Origin: Planctomycetales bacterium
GTDB lineage: Bacteria > Planctomycetota > Planctomycetia > Planctomycetales > Planctomycetaceae
NCBI GenBank assembly: GCA_026400835.1
Contig: JAPLOA010000035.1
Location: forward strand, 1-64,000
DNA length: 64,000 bases
Reading direction: 5' to 3'
Part shown: in pieces, positions 35,230 to 44,160 of the stretch
Position numbering within the stretch: position 1 is the first letter of the stretch
Layout of the letters: every line of letters begins with the position of its first letter
The notes under the pieces: model-generated
What the model saw: the letters and a program-made list of their open reading frames with translations, nothing else
Told to the model about the DNA's origin: nothing
The model's database searches: none
Translations under genes and position numbers: made by a program

Positions 35230-36369
35230 ATGTCAGATCCCTCGAGCCCACAAAACTCAGGCCGTAACCCTTCAGAAGGCCGGGAAGGAAAGTCCCATCT
35301 TCTCAGGATCGCGGTCCTGCTGGCGGCTCCGTGCCTTGTGGCGGCGATGTTTTCAATGCGAGAAGTCACTGCTCCACCGCTGACGCTGAGCATCGATCGG
35401 CCAGCTCTGGTCTTTGAGACCTACATGCGCCACGAAGGTCTCGACCCAATCCCGATGCAGCCGTTGCTCACGCCCTTTTTCACGTTCGTCAATAAAGGTG
35501 CTGCGACAGTTGTGATTGAGGAAGTAAAAGCCGGATGCAGTTGCATTTCACCGGAGATCACCGGCAAGGAGATCGCACCTGGACAACAAGGTCGCGTCAT
35601 GCTTCCCATCAAAACTCGTAACGAACCAGCCGGGCTGCGCGAATACATCACCACGGTGAAGTATCTGGATCCGAAACCTCGTGAGGTGACACTCACGTAC
35701 AAAGTCGTGTTGCCGGAAAAGCAGGTTGAGATTGAACCTCGGGTCGTCATGCTGATGGGTAAGATCTCAAGCTCTGACCACTCCATCATCACCATCAATG
35801 ACCATCGAACAGAGCGGTACGCAGACCCGATGAAGATTCAGTCTGTTGTGAGCTCATCGCCTCTGTTCAAAGCGGAACTGCTTGGCCAAACCTCCAGCGA
35901 CGGCGTTGGTCGCACAACCATCGACGTGCGTTTTGTGGACGGAATCCCGATGGGACAACATCGAGGACTCGTGACGATTACAACCAGCGATGAAGCCTAT
36001 CCTGTAATTCAGGTACCTGTGATTCTGGGTGATCGCCGGCGCCCGGAAGATGAAGCGGTGTCTCTGAGCCCCGATGCCGGTCGTGTTATTGTGCAAAGCG
36101 ATGATGCGTCAAAGTCCGTGGGGACTTCAATCACCTTCACGGTCCCGTCGAAATGGAAGGTCTCTCACATCGATACGTTTCCATCACAAATGGTGGGGAA
36201 AATTGAGAAGACCGAACCGCTCGGAACAGACAAGACTCAACTGGTCGTTCAGCTGACGATCTCCGAATTGCCAACGAAGGGCATCGAACAGGGAAACCTG
36301 ACGCTCTTCGCCAAAGACGGTGAAGATTCCGAGATGGTCACCGTCCCGATTACTCTGACCTGGCGCTGA
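35230..36369 (+). CDS. DUF1573 membrane-anchored Ig-like protein (379 aa)
   Basis: A single N-terminal membrane segment ('LRIAVLLAAPCLVAAMFSM') is followed by a DUF1573 domain: 'TFVNKGAATVVIEEVKAGCS', 'EIAPGQQGRVMLPIKT' with the family's C-S-C (GCSCISPE). Two more beta-sandwich-like repeats cover about 175-260 and 285-379. DUF1573 proteins are widespread in planctomycetes and bacteroidetes as exported beta-sandwich proteins; their role is not established. It stands alone, divergent from the lactonase. Confidence 0.85.
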   Translation: MSDPSSPQNSGRNPSEGREGKSHLLRIAVLLAAPCLVAAMFSMREVTAPPLTLSIDRPALVFETYMRHEGLDPIPMQPLLTPFFTFVNKGAATVVIEEVKAGCSCISPEITGKEIAPGQQGRVMLPIKTRNEPAGLREYITTVKYLDPKPREVTLTYKVVLPEKQVEIEPRVVMLMGKISSSDHSIITINDHRTERYADPMKIQSVVSSSPLFKAELLGQTSSDGVGRTTIDVRFVDGIPMGQHRGLVTITTSDEAYPVIQVPVILGDRRRPEDEAVSLSPDAGRVIVQSDDASKSVGTSITFTVPSKWKVSHIDTFPSQMVGKIEKTEPLGTDKTQLVVQLTISELPTKGIEQGNLTLFAKDGEDSEMVTVPITLTWR

Positions 36370-36509
36370 CGACAAAATAACCATGCGCTGGCTCGCATAC
36401 AGCCGGGCTGTTCGCGGAGAATACAACGGGCGATCACCTGCAGCATAAGTGCTGCAGTTCCGAGAAAATTTCGACATCGGCCTTAAACTCGCGGCGTGCC
36501 GGCAGAATC

Positions 36510-37319
36510 TCAGTACGGAATTCCGAGATCTCTCTCGAGCAGTGCCGCGGTCATTTCGCCCATAAAGACCAGAATCAGCCCAGCGAATAACACGCCGGTG
36601 GCTGATTGAGTATTCCGGTACTGCAGAATCCTGACGACCATCATCGAAATCACTGCGGGTACCAGAATTCCACCGATCAATCGCATGCTGAGCCAAAGAA
36701 TGTGAGTCGTGTCAGTGGCGGACCAGCCAAACTGCAGGAGTACTACAGCACTCACCGACAGGCGAAGAACGGCCGCGACGAAGAGCGTCTTTGCAAACCA
36801 TGTCAGCGGCTGAATCGACATCGTTGGTGTCGTCAAATACCAGTGTCCCAGCAACATCCCTGTCAGCATCGAGCCAAGCACCGATGCCGAAGAAAAATCC
36901 GATGCGATCTGCACCATCGTGTTGGCTTTGGAGTCTGCCCGGACGGCATGCAGGGCAAGACTCAGCACACAGCAGAGACTCATCAGATAAATCGTGATAC
37001 GTCCCGGCCCGCGTCGTCCCAGCTTCCAGACGATATGACCGACGTAAGACGTCACAGCGGCTACGATCATCAGGCCTTTGAGAATGGATACAGTCGACTT
37101 TGTCTGCACGGTCTGGTCAGCAGAAACCGCAACGCCCGATGCTCCGGACGCGGCTGAAATCAGTGAAGACGGATCGGCCGCCAACGCGATCAGAACGCAG
37201 AGCCCCAGACCGACGAGCATCTGAATTCGAAAGAAGCCGTCGGTGACTTCCTTGCGTGGCATCAGCAGCCACATCAAAGTCACACCGGTGACAAGTTTCA
37301 GAACAAAAAGAGCCACCAT
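36510..37319 (-). CDS. eight-helix integral membrane protein, function unknown (269 aa)
   Basis: Eight hydrophobic segments can be counted: 'LVTGVTLMWLLMP', 'MLVGLGLCVLIALA', 'LKGLMIVAAVTSYVGHIVW', 'IYLMSLCCVLSLALHAV', 'LGSMLTGMLLGHWYLT', 'LFVAAVLRLSVSAVVLLQF', 'LWLSMRLIGGILVPAVISM' and 'GVLFAGLILVFMGEM'. Several His near helix ends (HIVW, GHWYL, HILWL) could bind heme or metal, which is only a suggestion. It lies 11 nt after folE on the same strand, so it is likely co-transcribed with folE. No named family recognised. Confidence 0.75.
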   Translation of the reverse strand: MVALFVLKLVTGVTLMWLLMPRKEVTDGFFRIQMLVGLGLCVLIALAADPSSLISAASGASGVAVSADQTVQTKSTVSILKGLMIVAAVTSYVGHIVWKLGRRGPGRITIYLMSLCCVLSLALHAVRADSKANTMVQIASDFSSASVLGSMLTGMLLGHWYLTTPTMSIQPLTWFAKTLFVAAVLRLSVSAVVLLQFGWSATDTTHILWLSMRLIGGILVPAVISMMVVRILQYRNTQSATGVLFAGLILVFMGEMTAALLERDLGIPY

Positions 37320-37330
37320 AGGATTTTCTA

Positions 37331-37948
37331 TCAGTGCTTACCGTTAATCAGAGCCATCGCTTCCGCGCGGCTGCCAAGATTGTTCCGGAACAGCCCTCGC
37401 ACTGCGCTGGTCACCGTTAACGCGCCCGGCTTTTTGACGCCTCGAATGGTCATGCAGGTATGTTCCGCCTCAATGACGACAACCACACCCTTAGCGGCCA
37501 GCTCATTTTCAATCAGGTCGGCGACCATATGAGTCATCCGCTCCTGCACCTGTGGTCGGCGAGCGACCTCATCAACAACACGTGCAAGCTTCGACAGCCC
37601 CGTCACTTTTCCACGCGGGATATAACCAACGTGAGCTTTCCCCATGAACGGCAGCAGATGATGTTCGCACATGCTGTTAAAGGAGATATCCCGAACCAGC
37701 ACCATCTCATCATACTGCTCCTCGAACACCTTCTTCAGATGGCGACCCGGCTCGAGATGAAGTCCCCCGAAGATCTCGGCATACATGCGAGCGACTCGGG
37801 CCGGAGTTTCCAGCAAACCGTCGCGGTCAGGGTTTTCACCGACAGCCAGCAAAATTTCTCGCACAGCCGCCTGAATTCGCTGCTGATCGACAACGCGAGT
37901 TTCCGGTGGCAGAGTGGCGCCGGCCAGAATGTTGTTCAAATCGGTCAT
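37331..37948 (-). CDS. folE: GTP cyclohydrolase I
   Basis: 205 aa from ATG 37948 (a GTG at 37963 would add five residues). It makes 7,8-dihydroneopterin triphosphate from GTP, the first step to folate or related pterins. Zinc ligands are in '[20 protein letters not shown]' and in '[12 protein letters not shown]'. '[20 protein letters not shown]' and '[11 protein letters not shown]' are typical of the type I enzyme. The length is normal. It is followed by the eight-helix membrane protein gene. Confidence 0.95.
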   Translation of the reverse strand: MTDLNNILAGATLPPETRVVDQQRIQAAVREILLAVGENPDRDGLLETPARVARMYAEIFGGLHLEPGRHLKKVFEEQYDEMVLVRDISFNSMCEHHLLPFMGKAHVGYIPRGKVTGLSKLARVVDEVARRPQVQERMTHMVADLIENELAAKGVVVVIEAEHTCMTIRGVKKPGALTVTSAVRGLFRNNLGSRAEAMALINGKH

Positions 37949-38306
37949 AGGGTGGTTCTTCACTTTCGCAGGTCAAAATGGAACTCCCGCGATTCTAGAT
38001 GTCGGAACGATTCCGCAAACCCAAACCCCGAATGTTTTGAAGGATCGGTCGACATTCGCAGCCATGGAATCGACATTTCCGGTGCTCGGCAACGACGATG
38101 CGTCTTCGGACGGGAAAATTCGTTCACAGATCGCTATTCTGCGACCGCTTGATCGCGACGCAGGACTTTCAAGAGGATTTCGAATGCCTCGCAAGAACTG
38201 CGGGCGACAAGATTTATCAGTTGTTGAATCCTGAAACATCGTGGCCGAATGCCTGGCGACGGCTTTGACGTGACAGGGCCTCAAGAATTCACCAAGGATC
38301 AGTCCA
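37949..38306. promoter_or_regulatory. divergent region between folE and moxR
   Basis: About 360 bp with no gene seen. Both the folE and the MoxR promoter should lie here. AAGGA at 38294-38298 can serve as the ribosome binding site for the TTG start at 38307. Confidence 0.4.
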
Positions 38307-39323
38307 TTGGCCGAGAAGCGCGATTTTGATGAGTTCCTCGAAAAATTTCATCGACACCATGAAGTCATGGTCGAAGAACTTCACAAGGTGATCATCGGTC
38401 AGGACGCTGTCATTGATCAGATTCTGGCCGCGATCTTTACGGGTGGGCATTGTCTGCTGGTCGGCGTTCCCGGACTGGCCAAGACTCTCGTGGTGAGCAC
38501 AATCGCCAAATTGCTGGATGTGAACTTTCGCCGGATTCAGTTCACACCCGACCTGATGCCTTCGGACATTACCGGCACCAACGTTCTGGAAGAGAGTGAA
38601 AACGGGCGGCGAGAATTCCGTTTCGTCGAGGGGCCTGTCTTCACCAACATTCTGTTGGCCGACGAAATCAACCGCACGCCGCCCAAGACGCAGTCCGCTT
38701 TGCTGCAGGCGATGCAGGAACGCGAAGTCACCGTTGGGCAGACAACGTACAAGCTGCCTGAGCCGTTCTTCGTGATCGCGACTCAAAACCCGATTGAACA
38801 GGAAGGAACCTATCCTCTGCCTGAAGCGCAGCAGGACCGTTTTATGTTCAATGTGAAAGTGGACTATCCCAGCCTCGAAGAAGAAGAAAAAATTCTCGAG
38901 GCAACGACAACAGGCGAACGCGCGGAAGTTCGCAAAGTGTTGTCGGCCAAGTCAATTTTGTATCTGCAGAAGCAGATTAGTCAGATTGTGGCCAGTCCGT
39001 TTATCATCACGTATGTGACGCGGCTTGTCCGAGCGACTCGCCCTAAAGACGCGGCCGCTCCGGACTTCATCAAACGTCTGGTGGACTGGGGCGCTGGCCC
39101 GCGTGCGGGGCAGAATCTGGTCAATGGAGCCAAGGCATTCGCCGCTATGGACGGGCGCCCAAACGTCTCAATCGCTGATGTTCGCAAAGTCGCCATCCCG
39201 GTTCTTCGTCACCGTATTGCCACAAATTTCCAGGCCCAGGCCGAAGGTCTGGACATCGATGAGATCATTACAAAACTGATCGCGACAGTCCCCGAGCCGA
39301 ATATTCCGAAATACGAACGGTGA
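38307..39323 (+). CDS. MoxR-family AAA+ ATPase
   Basis: 338 aa. Walker A 'LLVGVPGLAKT' near residue 54, Walker B 'LLADEINRTPPKTQSALLQA' near 115, and sensor 'FFVIATQNPIEQEGTYPLPE' are classic for MoxR. MoxR ATPases act as chaperones for VWA-domain partners, usually with DUF58 proteins next door; here neither a VWA nor a DUF58 gene follows within the window, so it is an orphan. The start is TTG at 38307 with AAGGA upstream; the next Met (residue 21) would leave little before the conserved 'IIGQDAVID'. Confidence 0.92.
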   Translation: MAEKRDFDEFLEKFHRHHEVMVEELHKVIIGQDAVIDQILAAIFTGGHCLLVGVPGLAKTLVVSTIAKLLDVNFRRIQFTPDLMPSDITGTNVLEESENGRREFRFVEGPVFTNILLADEINRTPPKTQSALLQAMQEREVTVGQTTYKLPEPFFVIATQNPIEQEGTYPLPEAQQDRFMFNVKVDYPSLEEEEKILEATTTGERAEVRKVLSAKSILYLQKQISQIVASPFIITYVTRLVRATRPKDAAAPDFIKRLVDWGAGPRAGQNLVNGAKAFAAMDGRPNVSIADVRKVAIPVLRHRIATNFQAQAEGLDIDEIITKLIATVPEPNIPKYER

Positions 39324-39805
39324 TGCGAGCTCTGATTCCGGGGCGCAGCCGAGTGTGACGCGGCCTGAACTCGCACCAGGCGCCGACGATTTCTTGCAGG
39401 TCCACAATGACTGGCTCAGGCGTCAATGCGGCACCGACTTTGCCGACGGCGCAAGCCACATTATTCTGCGCACAGCCACGATTGAGGCCATCCTCCAGAT
39501 GCCCCCCCCCGCGAACACCCGGCCTCATTTCACACCGTGCGGAGAATAACGCCGGGATGAGGCTCGTTGAGACACAAGAGACCCCGGGGCTGACTCTTGA
39601 GTGGCCGCCTTTTTGAGAGAAGTCGGGCTGTTTACTTAAGGCGTAACTCCGCTCAGGACATGGCTCCGTGTCCCGAGTCGTATCCTGAACTCTCGTTTGC
39701 AAAGGTTCCGAAGAAATCAAAAAGCTATTCCTCGCAAAATGATAAGATCGACTGCCCGGATCGCCGAAGGTTGGTTAAGATCCAGACACCTGTCTGCTGT
39801 TACTG
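39324..39805. other. intergenic region, no gene seen
   Basis: Separates MoxR from the Nudix gene, both on the plus strand. It contains a run of nine C within 39500-39510. ORFs on either strand are short and lack domains. Confidence 0.4.
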
Positions 39806-40273
39806 ATGATGGAGTATAAAGGCGTGAAACAGCCTGTTTCGTGCGGATTTTTGATTCTTCGAGGCGACCCGGTCGATTCTTTTCTCCTGATGAAGCACGC
39901 GCGCCGCTGGGATCTTCCCAAAGGCCATGTGGATGAGGGAGAAACGGAGCTCCAGTGCGCTTTGCGTGAATTGCAGGAAGAAACCGGAATCACGTCCGGT
40001 GATCTGGAGGTCGATCCGTATTTCCGCTTCGAAAACCGTTACATGGTGAATCAGAAACGCTACGGCGGAAAAGGTCTGATCGAAAAACGGCTGTTGGTGT
40101 TTCTGGCCAAACTCATGCGCCCGGTCGATATCGTCGTGACCGAGCATGACGGCTATCACTGGTTTGACTGGAATCCACCGCACAAGATTCAGGAATGGAC
40201 AATTGATCCACTTCTGCACGCGGCTCACGGCCATCTCAATAAGAAATGGCCGTCAACTCGAAGTCCGATGTAG
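39806..40273 (+). CDS. Nudix hydrolase (Ap4A-hydrolase-like)
   Basis: 155 aa. The Nudix box is complete: 'GHVDEGETELQCALRELQEE' followed by TG-I. 'WDLPKGHVDEGE' precedes it, and 'RRWDLPKG' is typical of diadenosine tetraphosphatase-like members. 'FLILRGDPVDSFLLMKHARR' is the first beta region. It probably hydrolyses a nucleoside diphosphate linked to another moiety; the substrate is undetermined. ATG 39806 (ATGATG) is preceded by no strong ribosome binding site. Confidence 0.9.
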   Translation: MMEYKGVKQPVSCGFLILRGDPVDSFLLMKHARRWDLPKGHVDEGETELQCALRELQEETGITSGDLEVDPYFRFENRYMVNQKRYGGKGLIEKRLLVFLAKLMRPVDIVVTEHDGYHWFDWNPPHKIQEWTIDPLLHAAHGHLNKKWPSTRSPM

Positions 40274-40719
40274 GAATTGAACCTGTTTTTGCTCCGATAT
40301 TGCTGAGGTTCGCCCTGGCCCACGAAAATGCGGCAGACTCCGCTTACTCGATCGAGATGGCCAAAAGTGCTGCGATGTCACGGGTCGGGGCGAAATTGAG
40401 TTATCAGACGAGTCTGCGGATGTTACGATTCCAATGCGGCGAAGAGTGCGCCCCGGTGGTTGTATCGCCGGGGGAACAACTCTCGCATGACTTAGGAACT
40501 GTCCCGAAATAACTTCCGGCTTGAAACAAGATTCAATCGGTGAGCCTGCGTTCGCTAAAGCTCACTTGTCACACCCTACAGGAAAACCATGCAGTTTTCA
40601 GGGCGTGACAAGTCCGCTCGGCGAATACAGGCACATTATTCAAGCATCACAGATGTTATTTCGAACCCAATAGCCAGCTCATTAATTGTCGAACCGGGAA
40701 GTGACGCGGGGTACCAGCC
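40274..40719. other. intergenic region with dispersed hairpin repeat
   Basis: Holds the large hairpin at 40544-40632. An ORF that overlaps the end of the Nudix gene (to 40512) shows no domain and is probably not a gene. The rest should contain the promoter of the DUF1501 gene. Confidence 0.4.
40544..40632. repeat. dispersed hairpin repeat, copy 2 (long cruciform)
   Basis: The outer arms GCCTGCGTTCGC (40544-40555) and GCGAATACAGGC (40621-40632) pair with two mismatches. Inner arms ACTTGTCACACCCT and AGGGCGTGACAAGT pair with one G-T, and GGAAAAC pairs with GTTTTC near the loop. Positions 40545-40577, read on the minus strand, match 20252-20284 in 32 of 33 positions. Confidence 0.75.
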
Positions 40720-42060
40720 ATGATAAGAATTTCCGGCCCATCTCATAAGTATTGTGACGGAGCGACTCGCCGGAGTTTTCTTCAGGTCGGATCACTGGCC
40801 GTCGGCGGCTTGTCGCTCGCCGATCTGTTTGCGGCGGAAGCGAGCAGTAAGAATCCCAGCGCAACTCGGCACAAATCCGTGATCATGGTTTATCTGTCCG
40901 GTGGGATGCCTCACCAGGATACGTTCGACCTGAAGCCCGAGGCACCCGTGGAAGTGCGCGGCGAGTTCAAGCCGATCGCGACCACCGTTCCCGGCATCGA
41001 ATATTGTGAACTCCTGCCGAAACTGGCGAGCGTCGCGGATCGTTGTGCGATTGTGCGTTCTATCGTTGGGCAGCGGGATGAGCATTCCAGTTTTCAGAAC
41101 CTGACCGGCTACACGATGGGTGAAGTGCAGCGTGATGGGATCCCGAATTTTGGGTCCGTCGTGGCTCGAGTTCAGGGGCAGACCAATGAGGTCACTCCGG
41201 CATTTGTCGATCTGTTCCCGACGATGCAACATCGCCCGTACAACAGTACAGGAGCTGGCTATCTGGGCAGCGCATACAATCAGGTTCGAGCCGATGGCGA
41301 AGATCTCGCAAGCATGCGTTTGCGATATGTGGAATCTCAACAATTCGCGACTCGCCGCAATCTGTTGAGCGAACTGGACGGTTTTCGTCGCCGAGCCGAC
41401 ATCGCGGGTGTCGGGAATATGAACGAAAGTTATAGCCGTGCGTTTGACGTACTGACGTCGTCTCGACTGGTCGATGCAATGAACGTTGACCTCGAAGAAA
41501 AGAGTGTTGTAGAACGCTACGGTCGAGGCTCTTCGAAACATCTTGGCGATGGCGCGCCGACCTGGAATGATCAACTGTTGATTGCGCGCCGACTGGTTGA
41601 GGTTGGGGTTCGCGTCGTGACTGTGGCTTATGGTTTCTGGGATACTCATGGGAATAACTTCGCTCACCTGCGCAGTCATCTGCCAACTTTTGACGCCGGC
41701 GTATCGGCATTGATTGAAGACCTGCACGCTCGAGGTCTGGATCAGGATGTGTCTGTCGTCGTCTGGGGCGAGTTCGGACGAACACCGAAGATCAACGACA
41801 AAGCCGGCCGCGATCACTGGGCACCGGTGCAGTCGGCCTTGTTTGCTGGCGGCGGCATGAAGGTGGGGCAGGTGATTGGTTCGACGGACAAGACCGCGGC
41901 TTACGCTGCTGACCGCCCGATTCATTATCGAGATGTCCTGGCGACTGTTTATCACAATCTCGGGATCGACAGCACGAACTATGTTCGTGACGCGGCCGAA
42001 CGCCCCGTACGAATTCTGCCTGAAGAAGCTCGACCCATCCGGGAACTGGTTGGCGGTTGA
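40720..42060 (+). CDS. DUF1501 protein with Tat signal
   Basis: 446 aa. 'GATRRSFLQVGSLAVGGLSL' is a Tat signal with twin Arg. 'MVYLSGGMPHQDTFDLKPEA' opens the DUF1501 domain, which belongs to the alkaline phosphatase/sulfatase-like superfamily; 'WDTHGNNF' and 'VWGEFGRTPKIND' plus 'GRDHWAPVQSALFAGGG' hold likely metal-binding residues. In planctomycetes DUF1501 genes usually sit beside DUF1549/DUF1553 cytochrome-like genes; here it stands alone. Its activity is unknown. A 430-aa antisense ORF over the same DNA is a shadow. Confidence 0.9.
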   Translation: MIRISGPSHKYCDGATRRSFLQVGSLAVGGLSLADLFAAEASSKNPSATRHKSVIMVYLSGGMPHQDTFDLKPEAPVEVRGEFKPIATTVPGIEYCELLPKLASVADRCAIVRSIVGQRDEHSSFQNLTGYTMGEVQRDGIPNFGSVVARVQGQTNEVTPAFVDLFPTMQHRPYNSTGAGYLGSAYNQVRADGEDLASMRLRYVESQQFATRRNLLSELDGFRRRADIAGVGNMNESYSRAFDVLTSSRLVDAMNVDLEEKSVVERYGRGSSKHLGDGAPTWNDQLLIARRLVEVGVRVVTVAYGFWDTHGNNFAHLRSHLPTFDAGVSALIEDLHARGLDQDVSVVVWGEFGRTPKINDKAGRDHWAPVQSALFAGGGMKVGQVIGSTDKTAAYAADRPIHYRDVLATVYHNLGIDSTNYVRDAAERPVRILPEEARPIRELVGG

Positions 42061-42132
42061 GACTGGCTGAGAAAGCATTCTCATTCAGCATGCCCAGCAG
42101 TGTTGTTGGAAACGGATTGGCCAAAGTTTCAA

Positions 42133-42969
42133 ATGCACGAGGAACGCAAATCTCAACTCACGGCCGTTGCCATCATCGGACGCTCTGATGCCTGTGAGTT
42201 TAGAACACTCGTGCGCCAAATTCAGAACTCTCGCGACCTTGTTGTCGTGGGGCAGTTCGACACCATCAAGGAAGCTGTAGACGCTGGTCTTGCTGAACGC
42301 ATCCCGGCCGACGTGGTGGTTGTGCTGCAGGCGTTCTCAGATGAGTATTCTGCGGCTGACGCTGGCGAGTTGATCGGCCGTATGTTGTTTGGTCGAGTGC
42401 TCTGCTGTTATGGTCCATGGTGCATTTCCGACGGTCGAACGCATGATATCTGGCCGGTGGTCGCCAGAGTTTCCGTCGGCTCGGCCTGGAGCGTTCTTCA
42501 ACAGGAAAGCCGCAACATTCGAGCGGGCTTACCAGCGTTATTGCCAATGGCCGCAGCCGAAGAAGTCTTTGTGCATCGCGCGGCGGTTGCGTCAGTCAGG
42601 TATCAGGGTGCCAGCGATGCAATTTTGATTATTTCAGACGATCGCATGCTGCGGGAAACGATTGCAGAAACGCTGCGTCACTCCGCGACTCAGGTCTTTG
42701 ACTGTAGCACCTCACTGAACCAACTTCAGCGAGTTTTCAAGAAGTTGATCGCAGCAAATGTGGCACACTCCAAAGTCAGTGTGCTGCTGGATATTGACGG
42801 GATGGAAAGCCGCGAGAGCGAGTTGCTCGCGATGCTTCGCGCACATTTTTCGGCCACCCGTTTGCTTCTTCTGTCCTCGTTTCCACAGTCAATTGCTGAC
42901 AATGGAACATACGACCAGATCATCGACAAGCTGGAAGTCAACGCCCAGTTAGCACCGGGGCGAATGTAA
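42133..42969 (+). CDS. receiver-like regulatory protein, function uncertain (278 aa)
   Basis: Two Rossmann-like segments can be seen: residues 10-120 ('AVAIIGRSDACEFRTLVRQI', 'ADVVVVLQAFSDEY') and 155-278 ('DAILIISDDRMLRETIAETL', 'SKVSVLLDIDGMES'). The second has the acidic pair and 'LLDID' position of CheY-like receivers, but the conserved Lys and Thr/Ser are not clear, so it may be a pseudo-receiver. No output domain is present. ATG 42133 was chosen; a GTG at 42100 is also possible. It lies just after the DUF1501 gene and is convergent with the HlyD gene. Confidence 0.68.
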   Translation: MHEERKSQLTAVAIIGRSDACEFRTLVRQIQNSRDLVVVGQFDTIKEAVDAGLAERIPADVVVVLQAFSDEYSAADAGELIGRMLFGRVLCCYGPWCISDGRTHDIWPVVARVSVGSAWSVLQQESRNIRAGLPALLPMAAAEEVFVHRAAVASVRYQGASDAILIISDDRMLRETIAETLRHSATQVFDCSTSLNQLQRVFKKLIAANVAHSKVSVLLDIDGMESRESELLAMLRAHFSATRLLLLSSFPQSIADNGTYDQIIDKLEVNAQLAPGRM

Positions 42970-43014
42970 GCACGTGCTGCGCTGGCTGTTGATCGTGCTA
43001 AGTACCGCCCCAAC

Positions 43015-44106
43015 CTATTTGATTTGCCGGCGTACTTTGTTTGCAACGGACTTCTCGGAGTTCTCCGGACCATCTGCATTTGTCAAAACCACGGAGAAGC
43101 CCGCAGGAAGTCCGGCGGTGGTGTTGTCGATCCGCAGAACACAGCGAAAAGTATTGCTGGCGGAATCGATCACAGGAGAAACCGAACACACTTTAGCGCT
43201 TAGCTCGGAATTGACCGGAGCACCGGCGGATATTGTTACGTTGCTGCCGTTACGGATCGAACCAAAACGATCAGAGGGCACGTACATTTCAACTTCCAGA
43301 GTATCAAGGCTTGCCAGAGTGACCACAGGCAATGATCCATCGACTGCGGTGCCCTGTTTTTGATGAATCTGCACAATCACGCCGTCGAACGGCGCGTAAA
43401 TCGTATTCCTCCGCAGTTGTTCTTCAGCCAAGGTCAGATTGGCCTGAGCCACCGCGATCGCTTCTTTCGCCGCATCGCGTTCGGCTCGTGATTGTTCCTT
43501 CATCGAGCGAGCTTCTTCAATTTCAAAAGCCGCTATCGCATTCTGCAAAGCCGCCTGTTCAAGCCGCGACAGGCGACGTTCAGCCTGCTGATAAGCCAAT
43601 TCTGCTCGCTCCAGCATAGCGACTTGTGCGGCTTCGCGGCGAGAAGCCTCAACCTGAGCCTGCGCCAGACGATCGTCGAGCGATACCAAACCTTCTCCCG
43701 CAGTGACTCGGCCACCCTCGGCAACATGAATCGTCATGATTCGGCCGGGAACAAGCGACGTCAGAATAGCGTTCTGCAGCGGTCGAGCCACCCCGTGCAA
43801 TTGGCTGCGGATCTCAAGAATAGACGAGTCGTATTGCAGCTCGCGGCGATAGTCACGCGATCCGATAGTGGCTGAACCGTTGACTGAACCGTTGACTGCA
43901 GAAACTCCGGCCAGCGGATGGGTGGCTCCATTCTGAGTGACGGCCATCGACAGCTGACTGGCAGCACCAGTCGTGGCCGTTGGCGTTTCTAAAGTCTTCA
44001 CCGGAACTCGTTGGCCCGGCGTTCGCGTTGCGGAAGAATTCCATGACGCGGACGAGATGAACGCTCCAACGGAGACGACGCCCAGAATGATCAGGATGCG
44101 GTTCAT
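43015..44106 (-). CDS. HlyD/RND-type membrane-fusion adaptor (363 aa)
   Basis: An N-terminal membrane anchor ('RILIILGVVSVGAFISS') is followed by a biotinyl-lipoyl-like half motif ('ILTSLVPGRIMTIHVAEGGR'), a long coiled-coil hairpin at about residues 140-235 rich in Ala, Glu and Arg, the second lipoyl half ('TIYAPFDGVIVQIHQKQGTA'), and a beta-barrel domain ('DTLEVEMYVPSDRFGSI'). It is last in a three-gene unit with the M50 protein (54-nt gap). No pump gene (ABC or RND) is seen next to it. Confidence 0.85.
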   Translation of the reverse strand: MNRILIILGVVSVGAFISSASWNSSATRTPGQRVPVKTLETPTATTGAASQLSMAVTQNGATHPLAGVSAVNGSVNGSATIGSRDYRRELQYDSSILEIRSQLHGVARPLQNAILTSLVPGRIMTIHVAEGGRVTAGEGLVSLDDRLAQAQVEASRREAAQVAMLERAELAYQQAERRLSRLEQAALQNAIAAFEIEEARSMKEQSRAERDAAKEAIAVAQANLTLAEEQLRRNTIYAPFDGVIVQIHQKQGTAVDGSLPVVTLASLDTLEVEMYVPSDRFGSIRNGSNVTISAGAPVNSELSAKVCSVSPVIDSASNTFRCVLRIDNTTAGLPAGFSVVLTNADGPENSEKSVANKVRRQIK

Positions 44107-44160
44107 GAGATTGGCCGTAATCTTCGTGGCAGCCCACGCATTGAAGTGCGACAGCCGCGG

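Noticed and set aside
36439-36461. CTGCAGCA/TGCTGCAG short palindrome near the end of the DUF1573 gene
   Set aside because: Only 8 bp with no T-run; could be chance.
40246-40512. 88-codon ORF overlapping the end of the Nudix gene
   Set aside because: No domain, no ribosome binding site of note, overlaps a real gene by 28 nt.
40792-42084. 430-codon minus-strand ORF over DUF1501
   Set aside because: Shadow of the DUF1501 gene, which has a Tat signal and family motifs on the other strand.
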